From JAUVPB01 sp965223695 (GTDB lineage: Bacteria; Actinomycetota; Thermoleophilia; Gaiellales; Gaiellaceae): a stretch of 64,000 nt of DNA. Each line of letters opens with the position of its first letter. The first letter of the stretch is position 1. The DNA is taken from the NCBI GenBank assembly GCA_965223695.1, contig CBDCXJ010000035.1, forward strand, positions 1 to 64,000. The letters are read 5' to 3'. Both the position numbers and the translations under genes were made by a program. The notes under the pieces were generated by a model, which saw only the letters and a program-made list of their open reading frames with translations, was not told the origin of the DNA and made no database searches. Shown here in pieces: positions 37,605 to 44,812 of the stretch.

Positions 37605-38033
37605 ATGGCTAGCGTCCATGATGTTGCTGCCTACATCTTGAAACACGGCGGAGCCATGAACACATGGAAGCTCCAGAAGCTGGTCTACTACTGCCAAGCT
37701 TGGCATCTCGTGTGGGACGAGGAGCCACTTTTTGAGGAGAGGATCGAGGCGTGGTCTAACGGCCCAGTTGCTCCCGATCTCTACAAAGTTCACCGGGGGC
37801 AGTACCGAGTGACGGAGTGGACGCAGGGAGACATCCAGAACCTCACTACTTCTGAGAAGGAGTCAATCAATATCGTCTTGAGAGACTACGGGAGCGAGAC
37901 CGGGTTCGCTCTCCGGGCGCTAACGCACAGTGAAGATCCCTGGAGGGACGCTCGGGGAGACTACGAACCGGGGGAGCGCTGCAGCGAAGAGATCACGACC
38001 GAAGCGATGGCAGAATACTACGGATCTCTATAG
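37605..38033 (+). CDS. Panacea/SocA-domain (DUF4065) antitoxin-like protein
   Basis: A 142-residue protein matching the Panacea domain (DUF4065; SocA, GepA). It has HDVAAYILKHGGAMNTWKLQKLVYYCQAWHL at the start (the K-L-Q-K-L-x-Y-Y-x-Q signature), FEERIEAWSNGPVAPDLYKVH in the middle, and a C-terminal LRALTHSEDPWRDAR with the T-H-x-x-x-P-W motif. Panacea proteins are antitoxins that neutralise many unrelated toxins. ATG 37605 follows GAGGAG by about 7 bases; a GTG lies 3 bases before it. A micro-ORF begins 3 bases after its stop. It is the cargo of the IS1595 element. Antitoxin function here is inferred from family and position. Confidence 0.85.
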   Translation: MASVHDVAAYILKHGGAMNTWKLQKLVYYCQAWHLVWDEEPLFEERIEAWSNGPVAPDLYKVHRGQYRVTEWTQGDIQNLTTSEKESINIVLRDYGSETGFALRALTHSEDPWRDARGDYEPGERCSEEITTEAMAEYYGSL

Positions 38034-38036
38034 AAA

Positions 38037-38174
38037 ATGACAAAGAAAACCAAAAAACAGGCTAGGACTGATCTCGGTGCCAAAAAGACGGTACGAGACA
38101 TGTCTGCTAAGTCTGAGCCTAACAAGCAACTCCCTGCGCCTGCCTATTTCAATACCCGCTCTAAACAACGGTGA
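38037..38174 (+). CDS. 45-residue Lys-rich micro-ORF behind the Panacea gene
   Basis: ATG 38037 begins three bases after the Panacea stop and the frame reads 45 codons to TGA 38172-38174. The product is strongly basic (MTKKTKKQARTD at the start, ending SKQR), with no signal peptide or membrane helix. It overlaps the 3' end of the opposite-strand membrane protein by about 14 bases. No convincing ribosome site beyond coupling with the upstream gene was found. I do not recognise it; it could be the small partner (toxin or accessory) or non-coding. Confidence 0.45.
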   Translation: MTKKTKKQARTDLGAKKTVRDMSAKSEPNKQLPAPAYFNTRSKQR

Positions 38175-38679
38175 GCAAAGACCCAACGACTATTGCTACG
38201 ATTTCTATCGCGAGGAAAGAGGCTGCCCAAACTAATAAGTTTCTTTTGCTGTCTAAGAGTTCCGCGTTAATATCTAAGGCAGTTATGATGTATTCGAGCA
38301 GCTCCCCCTTTATGTTTACGGATTCAGATTCCTCGCCCAGCTCACCAAAGAATCCTGCCGTCTGATAATCTGTTTGGGGAACAAGCAGCTTTCTGAGGAA
38401 TATCCCCCAGATTGCTGAGGCGGATGCAGCAACAAAAGCGGCAGCGGCCAACGCAATGAGAGCAAAGGCCGCATGATCGAAGTCGTCGCTCTTGACATCG
38501 CTGAGCGGCAGCGGGCTACCTAATCGCGTGACCCCCATGGCAAGCCCTCCTGCCACGACCACTGAGGTCAGCAGCGTGTCCGTTGATCCAGCAGATTTAA
38601 GCTGCTTGTCTGTTCCATCTTTGTAGAACTCCAGGAGAAAATCAGTCTTGTTGTCGGCGAAATCTGGGGTAATGTGCAT
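38161..38679 (-). CDS. Small membrane protein, candidate toxin/effector partner
   Basis: A 172-residue protein I cannot assign to a named family. A polar N-terminus (FLLEFYKDGTDKQLKSAGS) is followed by a hydrophobic segment at about 37-55 (TLLTSVVVAGGLAMGV), a long Ala-rich one at about 72-97, a soluble loop, and a last helix at about 148-170 (LVWAASFLAIEIVAIVVGSL). It is convergent with the Panacea gene inside the transposon. Panacea antitoxins are known to pair with membrane-acting toxins, among others, which makes it a candidate, but convergent orientation is unusual for toxin-antitoxin operons. Base composition is less GC-rich than the surrounding genes. Confidence 0.6.
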   Translation of the reverse strand: MHITPDFADNKTDFLLEFYKDGTDKQLKSAGSTDTLLTSVVVAGGLAMGVTRLGSPLPLSDVKSDDFDHAAFALIALAAAAFVAASASAIWGIFLRKLLVPQTDYQTAGFFGELGEESESVNIKGELLEYIITALDINAELLDSKRNLLVWAASFLAIEIVAIVVGSLLTVV

Positions 38680-38906
38680 ATGAACTAAATGTCCTATCAG
38701 GTCTTAGTGGACATTGCCAGTATTGGGAGCTCACAAGCCGCCCCCTATCCCAGCGCACGACAGGCGCAGTACCTGTTTCTGTCTCCATCCCAACGCCAGC
38801 AGCAGCCTGCTCAGCACGCACAGGTCAACGTGGAGCTGTACACCTCCTGCGCGCTGCGGATAAATGGCGCGGGCAGGATACTCCCCAACTCTGATGGTGC
38901 CGGGGG

Positions 38907-38948
38907 TGGTTACTGTACTTGACACGCGGTGCTCTGGTTACTATACTT
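38907..38948 (+). promoter_or_regulatory. Transposase promoter with duplicated 14-bp box
   Basis: TTGACA (38919-38924), a 17-base spacer and TATACT (38942-38947) make an almost consensus housekeeping promoter for the transposase (start 38974). The imperfect 14-mer TGGTTACTRTACTT occurs at 38907-38920 and 38935-38948, overlapping the -35 and -10. Its TGGTTACT core also occurs at the inner end of both terminal repeats, so the transposase could bind here and repress itself. Confidence 0.7.
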
Positions 38949-38973
38949 AGCTCAAGTGAAGGGAGCTAGGACA

Positions 38974-39597
38974 ATGACGCAGAAGGGACCAGGCCAGCAC
39001 CACCGCGAAGGGATCAGCATCCTCGAAATCACCCGGATGTTCCCTGACGATGAGACGGCCGCCGAGTGGTTTCGTAGCATCCGCTGGCCTGACGGCATCG
39101 AGTGCCCTCACTGCGGGAGCGACAACGTGCAGGACGGCACGACACATCCGACGATGCCGTACCGTTGCCGCCCTTGCCGCAAGTTCTTCAGCGTCCGCAC
39201 CGACACTGTCATGGCCGACTCAAAGCTCGGCTACCAGACGTGGGCCGTCGCGATCTACCTACTCAACACCGGCCTCAAAGGCGTCTCAAGCATGAAGCTT
39301 CACCGCGACCTCGGGATCGCGCAGAGCAGCGCCTGGCACCTCGCGCACCGCATCCGCGAGTCCTGGCAAGTCGAGCAGCCCCCGACGTTCACCGGGCCAG
39401 TCGAAGCGGACGAGACCTACGTGGGCGGCAAGGAGAAGAACAAGCACGCGCGCAAGCGCCAGCACGCGGGGCGCGGCCCGGTCGGTAAGACCGCCGTGGC
39501 GGGAGTCAAGGATCGCGCTACGGGACGCGTCAGCGCGCGCGTGGTAGAGCGCACGGATAGCACGACGCTCTCTTGTGTGACCAGTGCAACCGCGTGA
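38974..39597 (+). pseudogene. IS1595-family transposase, C-terminal catalytic part missing
   Basis: A 207-residue ISXO2-like DDE transposase fragment. The N-terminal zinc-ribbon is intact (CPHCGSDNVQDG, then YRCRPCRKFFS), followed by a helical region (LHRDLGIAQSSAWHLAHRIRE). The first catalytic acidic residue is present in EADETYVGGKEKN. After RVVERTDSTTL the family sequence stops abruptly, and the second Asp and the Glu/His of the catalytic core are not seen in any frame before the short ORF at 39662. Full-length members have about 300 residues. ATG 38974 follows a GGGAG site; the frame's earlier codons are the promoter region. Confidence 0.85.
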
Positions 39598-39661
39598 AGG
39601 GAGATCGAGGCATGGAGTACTTGCGGACGAAGCTACAGCTCACCGCGCAAGGAGCGAAGCC

Positions 39662-39829
39662 ATGACACACAAGAAGGCGAAGAAGAAGGACAGACCGCCC
39701 AAGTACCCGATGCCCGAACCGATCCCCGACACGCCCGAAAACGTCGCGCGAGCGATCCTCAACACCAAGCCCAAGCCTGACAGCGAGTGGGAATACCTCA
39801 AGAAGTACCCGCGCCGCGGCCGCTCCTAG
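39662..39829 (+). CDS. Small Lys/Pro-rich IS-associated ORF
   Basis: A 55-residue frame with GGAGCGAAGCC before ATG 39662, starting THKKAKKKDRPPKYPMP and ending KKYPRRGRS just before the right terminal repeat. The P-E-P-I-P-D-T-P-E-N-V-A-R-A-I segment looks like a real small protein rather than noise. I have the impression that similar ORFs accompany IS1595-type transposases but cannot verify this. The function is unknown. Confidence 0.5.
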   Translation: MTHKKAKKKDRPPKYPMPEPIPDTPENVARAILNTKPKPDSEWEYLKKYPRRGRS

Positions 39830-40074
39830 CCCCAGCTAGCGGATGGTTACTCAGCGCTATAATCCCCAAACAAAAGCCGGGGAGCGGATTCAAGAATCCC
39901 GCGACCCACGGCAAGCGCCGCGTCCACCGACACGGGTGGTGCGATCAGAGCGGCGGAGCGCCAGGCAGTTCAGATTCGTATGGCGGTTGGGCAGCCGGCG
40001 CTCCCCCCTCTGGCCGAGTTCGATTAACCTGATGCCCCGCCGGGCAGCGGCGGCAGCTAGAGCGAGGAGGAGAT

Positions 40075-40980
40075 ATGGGACGTCTGGACGGCAAGGTCGC
40101 GTTGGTCACGGGCGCCTCGCGCGGTCAAGGCCGGGCAATTGCGTCGAAGCTCGCGAGCGACGGCGCCGATGTGGTGATCACCGACGTCGGTCGCGACATC
40201 GCCGGGCTCGACTACTCGATGGCGACCGATGAGGAAGCGCAGGAGACCGTCGCGCTTGTTGAAGAAGCCGGCCAGCGCTGCCTTGCGCTCGTCGTGGACG
40301 TGCGCGATCAAAGCGCGCTCAACGAGGCCGTAGAGAAGAGCATCGAGACGTTCGGACAGCTGGACATCATGGTTGCGAACGCCGGTGTCATCGACCTCAA
40401 ACCCTTCTGGGAGATCACCGAGGAGGAGTGGTCGACGATCGTCGACGTTAGCCTCTCAGGCGCCTGGCGCAGTGCGAAAGCGGTAGCCGCCCACATGAGG
40501 GAGCGGTTCTCCGGGTCGATCGTCTTCAACTGCTCTCTCAACGGCATCCAAGGGGCCTGGAACTACGCGCACTACGTCGCCGCCAAGCACGGAGTTCTTG
40601 GCCTCATGAAGGCGGTCGCACTCGAGCTTGCTCCCTACGGCGTCCGTGTCAACGCGACGCTGCCGGCGATCATCGTCACTCCATTCAACGACCATCCAAA
40701 GATGTGGGCGCGGGTCGTAGGTCGCAAGGACGCAACCCGTGAAGAGTGGATCGACGCCATGCGCTCGTTCCATGCGCTGCGCGGCCGCAGCGGCCTGCCT
40801 GCGTCGGCCGTCGCAGATGCGATCGCCTGGCTCGTCTCGGAAGAGGCTCGGCACATCACGGGCGTAGAGCTTCCCGTCGACGCCGGGCATATGCTGCTTC
40901 CCGGGGCCAATCCAAGTCCAATACCAGGCGAGGGACCGGAGCACGACACGCCAGATCCTTGGCCCGTTGACCTGGTCTGA
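40075..40980 (+). CDS. SDR-family oxidoreductase, mycofactocin-coupled type
   Basis: A 301-residue short-chain dehydrogenase. The NAD motif is TGASRGQGRAIA and NAG is in the active-site loop. The catalytic Ser is in NCSLNG and the Tyr-x-x-x-Lys in YVAAKHG. The insert with DVGRDIAGLDYSMATDEEAQETV after the second strand, plus the R-G-Q-G variant, is the signature of mycofactocin-dependent SDRs, which bind NAD non-exchangeably and pass electrons to mycofactocin. ATG 40075 has GAGGAGG 5 bases upstream. No mycofactocin biosynthesis gene is in the window. The substrate is likely an alcohol or ketone intermediate. Confidence 0.75.
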   Translation: MGRLDGKVALVTGASRGQGRAIASKLASDGADVVITDVGRDIAGLDYSMATDEEAQETVALVEEAGQRCLALVVDVRDQSALNEAVEKSIETFGQLDIMVANAGVIDLKPFWEITEEEWSTIVDVSLSGAWRSAKAVAAHMRERFSGSIVFNCSLNGIQGAWNYAHYVAAKHGVLGLMKAVALELAPYGVRVNATLPAIIVTPFNDHPKMWARVVGRKDATREEWIDAMRSFHALRGRSGLPASAVADAIAWLVSEEARHITGVELPVDAGHMLLPGANPSPIPGEGPEHDTPDPWPVDLV

Positions 40981-41041
40981 GCGTTCACGCCGACCTCAGG
41001 GTTGGGCAGGCGCGTGCGGGCGCTGGACACCGCACGACGAG

Positions 41042-41905
41042 TCACTCCGGAGCTGGGACCTCTCGGGTGGGCACGCCCATCAACTCGCGAAACGAGTTCC
41101 AGCCCTCGGCTTCCTCGGTGAACCCCTGGCCTCCGATGAGCCCTCCGTCCACGACCAGCGCGTGGCCGTTGACGAAGCTCGCGTCGTCGCTGGCGAGGTA
41201 GACCGCGGCTGCCGCAATGTCCTCGGGTCGGCCCGCTCGCTTGATCGGTTGAATCTCGGCGAATGTGTCGCTGATCGTCTCGGTAGCTTTGTCGGCCTCC
41301 TCCACACTCAGTCCGAATGCCTTGCCGAAGAGCGGCGTTACGATGCCGCCCGGGCAGATCGTGTTCACCCGGACGCCCCACTCGCCGAGCTCCATCGCTG
41401 CCGAGCGGGACAGATGGATCACTGCGGCTTTGGCTGCCGTGTAGACGTGGGGGCCGTAACCGACTCGCAGGCCCGAGATGCTCCCGGTGTTGATGATGCT
41501 CCCAGAGCGCTGCTTCTTCATGATGGCGGCCGCGTGCTTGATTCCGAGCAGGACGCCCTTGACGAGCACGTCCATGGTCTGGTCGTACCCCTCCATCGGC
41601 AGCTCTTCAAGAACCGCGTCGACGCCGAGAATCCCCGCGTTGTTGAAGATGCAGTCGAGAGTCCCCCAGGTGTCGACCGCCAGCCCGATCGCGTTCTCGA
41701 CGTCCTTCTCGACGGTTACGTCGGTCCTGGCGTACAACGTGGCGCTCCCGAGCTCGTCAACGAGCGACACCGCCTTGTCATCGAGAATGTCAGCGATGAC
41801 CACTCGCGCGCCCTCGGCGACGAAGCGACGCACGGTTCCTTCACCCATGCCGCTCGCGCCGCCAGTGATGACCGCGACTTTACCCTTGAGTCTGTCCATG
41901 ACCAT
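41042..41905 (-). CDS. SDR-family oxidoreductase (classical)
   Basis: A classical SDR of about 286 residues. TGGASGMGEG is the cofactor loop, NNAG is present, the Ser is in NTGSISGL, and Y-x-x-x-K is in VYTAAKAAV. The C-terminus has the normal YLASDDASFVNGHALVVDGG. The frame extends upstream to 42295, but that part is antisense to the next gene. Starts at ATG 41905 or ATG 41899 (M-V-M) are possible, and neither has a clear Shine-Dalgarno. The divergent SDR begins only 15 bases away. Confidence 0.85.
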   Translation of the reverse strand: MVMDRLKGKVAVITGGASGMGEGTVRRFVAEGARVVIADILDDKAVSLVDELGSATLYARTDVTVEKDVENAIGLAVDTWGTLDCIFNNAGILGVDAVLEELPMEGYDQTMDVLVKGVLLGIKHAAAIMKKQRSGSIINTGSISGLRVGYGPHVYTAAKAAVIHLSRSAAMELGEWGVRVNTICPGGIVTPLFGKAFGLSVEEADKATETISDTFAEIQPIKRAGRPEDIAAAAVYLASDDASFVNGHALVVDGGLIGGQGFTEEAEGWNSFRELMGVPTREVPAPE

Positions 41906-41920
41906 CGAAAGGAGTAGCAG

Positions 41921-42673
41921 GTGCCCGGACGACTTGCAGACAAGGTCGCGCTGATCTCCGGTGGTGCGCGGGGGCAGGGTGCAACCGAGGCGCGGGTCTT
42001 TGCGCGCGAAGGCGCGAAGGTCATGATCGGCGACGTTCTCGAGGCCGAAGCTGAACAGACCGCGGCAGAGATCGAAGCGGCTGGCGGCGCAGCCCTCCAC
42101 GTTCGTCTCGACGTCACGAAGGAGGCGGACTGGCGAGAGGCCGTGGGTGCGACGGTCAAAGGCTTTGGCAAGCTCAACGTCCTGGTCAACAACGCCGGAA
42201 TCCTGCGCATGGAAGGACTCGAAGAAACCACACTCGAGATCTGGGACGACGTGATCGCGGTCAATCAGACTGGCGTATTTCTCGGTATGAAGCACGCCAT
42301 CCCAGCGATGCGCGACGCCGGTGGTGGTTCCATCATCAACATCTCGTCGACTTCAGGCCTGATCGGTTCGCCCGGTGCTTCTGCCTACCACGCATCGAAG
42401 GGCGCCGTACGGTTTCTTACCAAGGGTGCGGCTATTCAGTATGCGCGGGAGAACATTCGCGTCAACTCTGTTCACCCGGGCGTGATCACGACGAAGATGG
42501 TAACGGAGAACATCGCCAGGGAGACTCGCGAGCTCTTCGAGCAGGCCACTCCTCTGGGCCGTGAGGGCACCGTCGAGGAGGTCGCGAACGGGGCGCTGTA
42601 CCTCGCTTCGGACGAATCGTCGTACATGACGGGAGCGGAGTTGATCCTCGACGGCGGCTACACGGCGCAGTGA
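41921..42673 (+). CDS. SDR-family oxidoreductase (classical, hydroxysteroid-dehydrogenase-like)
   Basis: A 250-residue classical SDR. SGGARGQGATEA is the cofactor loop, VLVNNAG the active-site loop, SSTSGL holds the Ser and AYHASKGAV the Tyr/Lys pair. The end reads YLASDESSYMTGAELILDGGY. GTG 41921 follows AAAGGAG by 6 bases. It shares the divergent control region with the SDR on the other strand. Three SDRs in 2.6 kb suggest a pathway oxidising several hydroxyl steps. Confidence 0.88.
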   Translation: MPGRLADKVALISGGARGQGATEARVFAREGAKVMIGDVLEAEAEQTAAEIEAAGGAALHVRLDVTKEADWREAVGATVKGFGKLNVLVNNAGILRMEGLEETTLEIWDDVIAVNQTGVFLGMKHAIPAMRDAGGGSIINISSTSGLIGSPGASAYHASKGAVRFLTKGAAIQYARENIRVNSVHPGVITTKMVTENIARETRELFEQATPLGREGTVEEVANGALYLASDESSYMTGAELILDGGYTAQ

Positions 42674-43080
42674 GATCTCCCCTATGCGTAGCTTTCGCTT
42701 TGCTGTGAGTTCGATGATTCCGGTGGCGTGGGTGGCGTTGCTGATAACGTTTCCTAGTGCTTGGCTCATCCGGGCCTGGGCTCGCGGCCGCCGGCGGTCC
42801 GCTTATGCGGCGAGCAGCTCGTCGACCTGACAAGCCTCGATGGTGAGGTTCAGCTCGCCGTGGTCTGTTTCCGCGAGTGAGTTCAGGTCGGTTACGAGCC
42901 TTCTCGGGCGCGATCATGGGCTCTTGCTCCGTGAACGATCCCGACGGGCACCCTGTGGCAGAACACACCGGCCAGCCCCGGCAGGAAACGTCACCTAGAA
43001 ACACCTCCGCCACTGACCCAGACACCAAGGCTCAGCGCTCCCAACCTCCAAAGGAGTAGATGCCGCTTCGCTTCGAAAGT
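42674..43080. other. Decayed mobile-element interior
   Basis: No intact gene. The minus strand of about 42803-42890 ends in a protein-like tail (NLTIEACQVDELLAA then TAA), plausibly a transposase C-terminus. Together with the 96-bp end at 43081-43176 this may be an internally deleted IS. The identity is unproven. Confidence 0.35.
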
Positions 43081-43176
43081 GGGTAAGAACTGCCGGATTC
43101 GTGGGTAACCGCTCAAAGTCACTACCAGCAGACCCGCATGGATACAGGCATTCCGCGTTTCGCTAGACCCTCCTAG
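43081..43176 (-). repeat. 96-bp mobile-element end, copy 2 (partner at 15048-15143)
   Basis: Same length and same order of features as copy 1: GGGTAA twice, then GCATGGATACAGGCATT and GTTTCGCTAGACCCTCCTAG. The right half is 39/41 identical and the left half is diverged, as expected for related rather than identical elements. It also sits beside non-coding debris, again with the boundary on the right. Confidence 0.65.
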
Positions 43177-43472
43177 CGGACCAGCCACACCACCTGGGCC
43201 TTCTCCCCAGCCGAGTACCTCCTCGTGAAGGGACGCCTCGGCGACTTCTGTGTAGGCATAACCATACTCTCGCTTTCCAAGCTCAGAACCCTCCAGCAAT
43301 ACCAGGACGGTCCATACCCATCCACACACACATGCTCCCCAACAACCACCCCCCAAGCATAATTCAACCTAAGAAACTAACTAGAGTGCTCACGTACCGA
43401 GTGCAACGCCTCGGTGCCGCCCTCCAGCAGCCGGGTCGAGTCGTCTCGGGTTCCCGTGGAGTGCTCGCGTGT

Positions 43473-44540
43473 CTAGATGAGCCCGGCTTCGGAGAGCGGG
43501 CGTCTGGCCCAGGCGAACTGGTCCTCGTACCAGCCCTCGAGCGGAATGAGCGTCGTTCCGTAGCGGGAGGAGTGAACCATCCAGCCGCCGCCGAGGTAGA
43601 GGCCCATGTGTCCGACCTCGTCGGGGTCAGAGTCGGGCCCGTACTCACCGAAGAAGAGAACGTCGCCGGGTTCGATCGCCTCGCGAGTGACCCGCTGGTC
43701 GCGTCCGACCTCGCCGGACATCGCGTAGGAGGAGCGCCCGACGAGCACGTCGCCGAGGCCAGGCGCGTCGACGAACGGCTCGGACTTGTACACGTGCCAG
43801 ATGAAGCCGGAGCAGTCGAAGCCGCCGGGAACGGTGTTACCGAGCGGCGCCTGCTGCGCGGTCGAGCTGCCAGCCCACACGTATGGGTAGCCGACAAGCC
43901 TCACGCCGCGGGCGAGTATCTGGCGCTGCAGCTCAGTGAGCTCGGGAAGCGCGAGCGCCCGGGCGAGTCGCCTGATCCCCTGGCGTTCCCACTTCTCGAT
44001 ACTCAGCGCACGCGCGACCGAGTAGGCGGCCTCGGCTCGGGTAACCGGATCGCCCGGCAGCAGCTCGCGCGATTCGTCGGGCTGCTTGTGGTTCTTGCGC
44101 AGGTGGAGCATCCGAGCGATCGTCTCGGGCGCGGCTCTCCGCGGCGGCTTCAGGCCGGCATTGACGAGCTCCTGGCGCACCTCCCTTACGGGCCCGACCA
44201 TGCGTAGCGCCCGCACGAGCCAGGCGTCGAGCTGGACGAGCTTGACCGGACGGGCCGGATCCGACACCCTGATCGGCTTGCCGCGGATCGCCTCGACCAC
44301 GGCGGCAAGCTCGTCCCAGGTGAGGAGCTCGTCAGGCCGGAACGTCTCGACGCTCTCCGCCATAAGGCCGGCAGCAACCACCGTCTCGATCTCCTCGGCC
44401 GCCCAATGGGCGTGCTGCTCGTGTTTGGCGCCATCGGCGACCGGCACCGCAACCAGCGCAAGCGCGAGCGCGAGCGTGAGGAGGATAAGCCGGCTTGAAC
44501 GAGAACTACCGCCCAGGCGATCACCTTCCGCCTTGGTCAT
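43473..44540 (-). CDS. NlpC/P60 cell-wall hydrolase with S-layer-homology-like region
   Basis: A secreted protein of about 355 residues. A signal peptide (a hydrophobic stretch of leucines and alanines ending VADGA) is followed by SLH-like helical repeats (ETFRPDELLTWDELAAVVEA, LLPGDPVTRAEAAYSVARAL). The C-terminal NlpC/P60 papain-like domain has the catalytic Cys in GGFDCSGF, the first His in VGHMGLYLGGGW and the second polar residue near MVHSSR. It would cleave peptidoglycan stem peptides. ATG 44540 follows AGGGGGGCAG. An upstream in-frame start at 44600 gives an unlikely 20-residue extension. Confidence 0.85.
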   Translation of the reverse strand: MTKAEGDRLGGSSRSSRLILLTLALALALVAVPVADGAKHEQHAHWAAEEIETVVAAGLMAESVETFRPDELLTWDELAAVVEAIRGKPIRVSDPARPVKLVQLDAWLVRALRMVGPVREVRQELVNAGLKPPRRAAPETIARMLHLRKNHKQPDESRELLPGDPVTRAEAAYSVARALSIEKWERQGIRRLARALALPELTELQRQILARGVRLVGYPYVWAGSSTAQQAPLGNTVPGGFDCSGFIWHVYKSEPFVDAPGLGDVLVGRSSYAMSGEVGRDQRVTREAIEPGDVLFFGEYGPDSDPDEVGHMGLYLGGGWMVHSSRYGTTLIPLEGWYEDQFAWARRPLSEAGLI

Positions 44541-44812
44541 TAGCTGCCCCCCTGACTGCCCCCTGAGGCAGTTGGGTGTTGCTCTTGCGATCCTCGACAA
44601 TCAGCACATGTAACACGGAACCACCGAGCCGATCAACCCCCTGCGTCCGACACGCCGGGCGTTTCGCTAGCCGTTTCTAGCCGATCGGGTTTGTGTTGTG
44701 CCGAACCGGACCGCGAGTTCCTCAGCGCTCGCAAGAAGGACGCCGGCAGCGCCGGAGTCCAGATCGCCGCGTGACACTCGTGCTGCGATCTCGATGCTCA
44801 GCAGCGACTTCC

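Larger units (their letters stand above)
37393..39867. mobile_element. IS1595-type transposon carrying a Panacea gene cassette
   Basis: A complete 2475-bp element. Perfect 25-bp terminal inverted repeats lie at 37393-37417 and 39843-39867 (outer end GGGG, inner end TAACCAT). A perfect 8-bp target duplication, AAACAAAA, flanks it at 37385-37392 and 39868-39875. The 8-bp duplication and the transposase at 38974 place it in the IS1595 family. The usual element is about 1 kb, and this one carries about 1.5 kb extra: a Panacea/DUF4065 gene, a Lys-rich micro-ORF and a membrane-protein gene on the left, and a short ORF at the right end. The transposase looks internally deleted, so it probably needs help to move. 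Perfect ends suggest recent insertion. Confidence 0.92.

Noticed and set aside
40967..41917. 316-codon plus-strand frame over the minus-strand SDR
   Set aside because: Antisense mirror; the minus strand has all SDR motifs.
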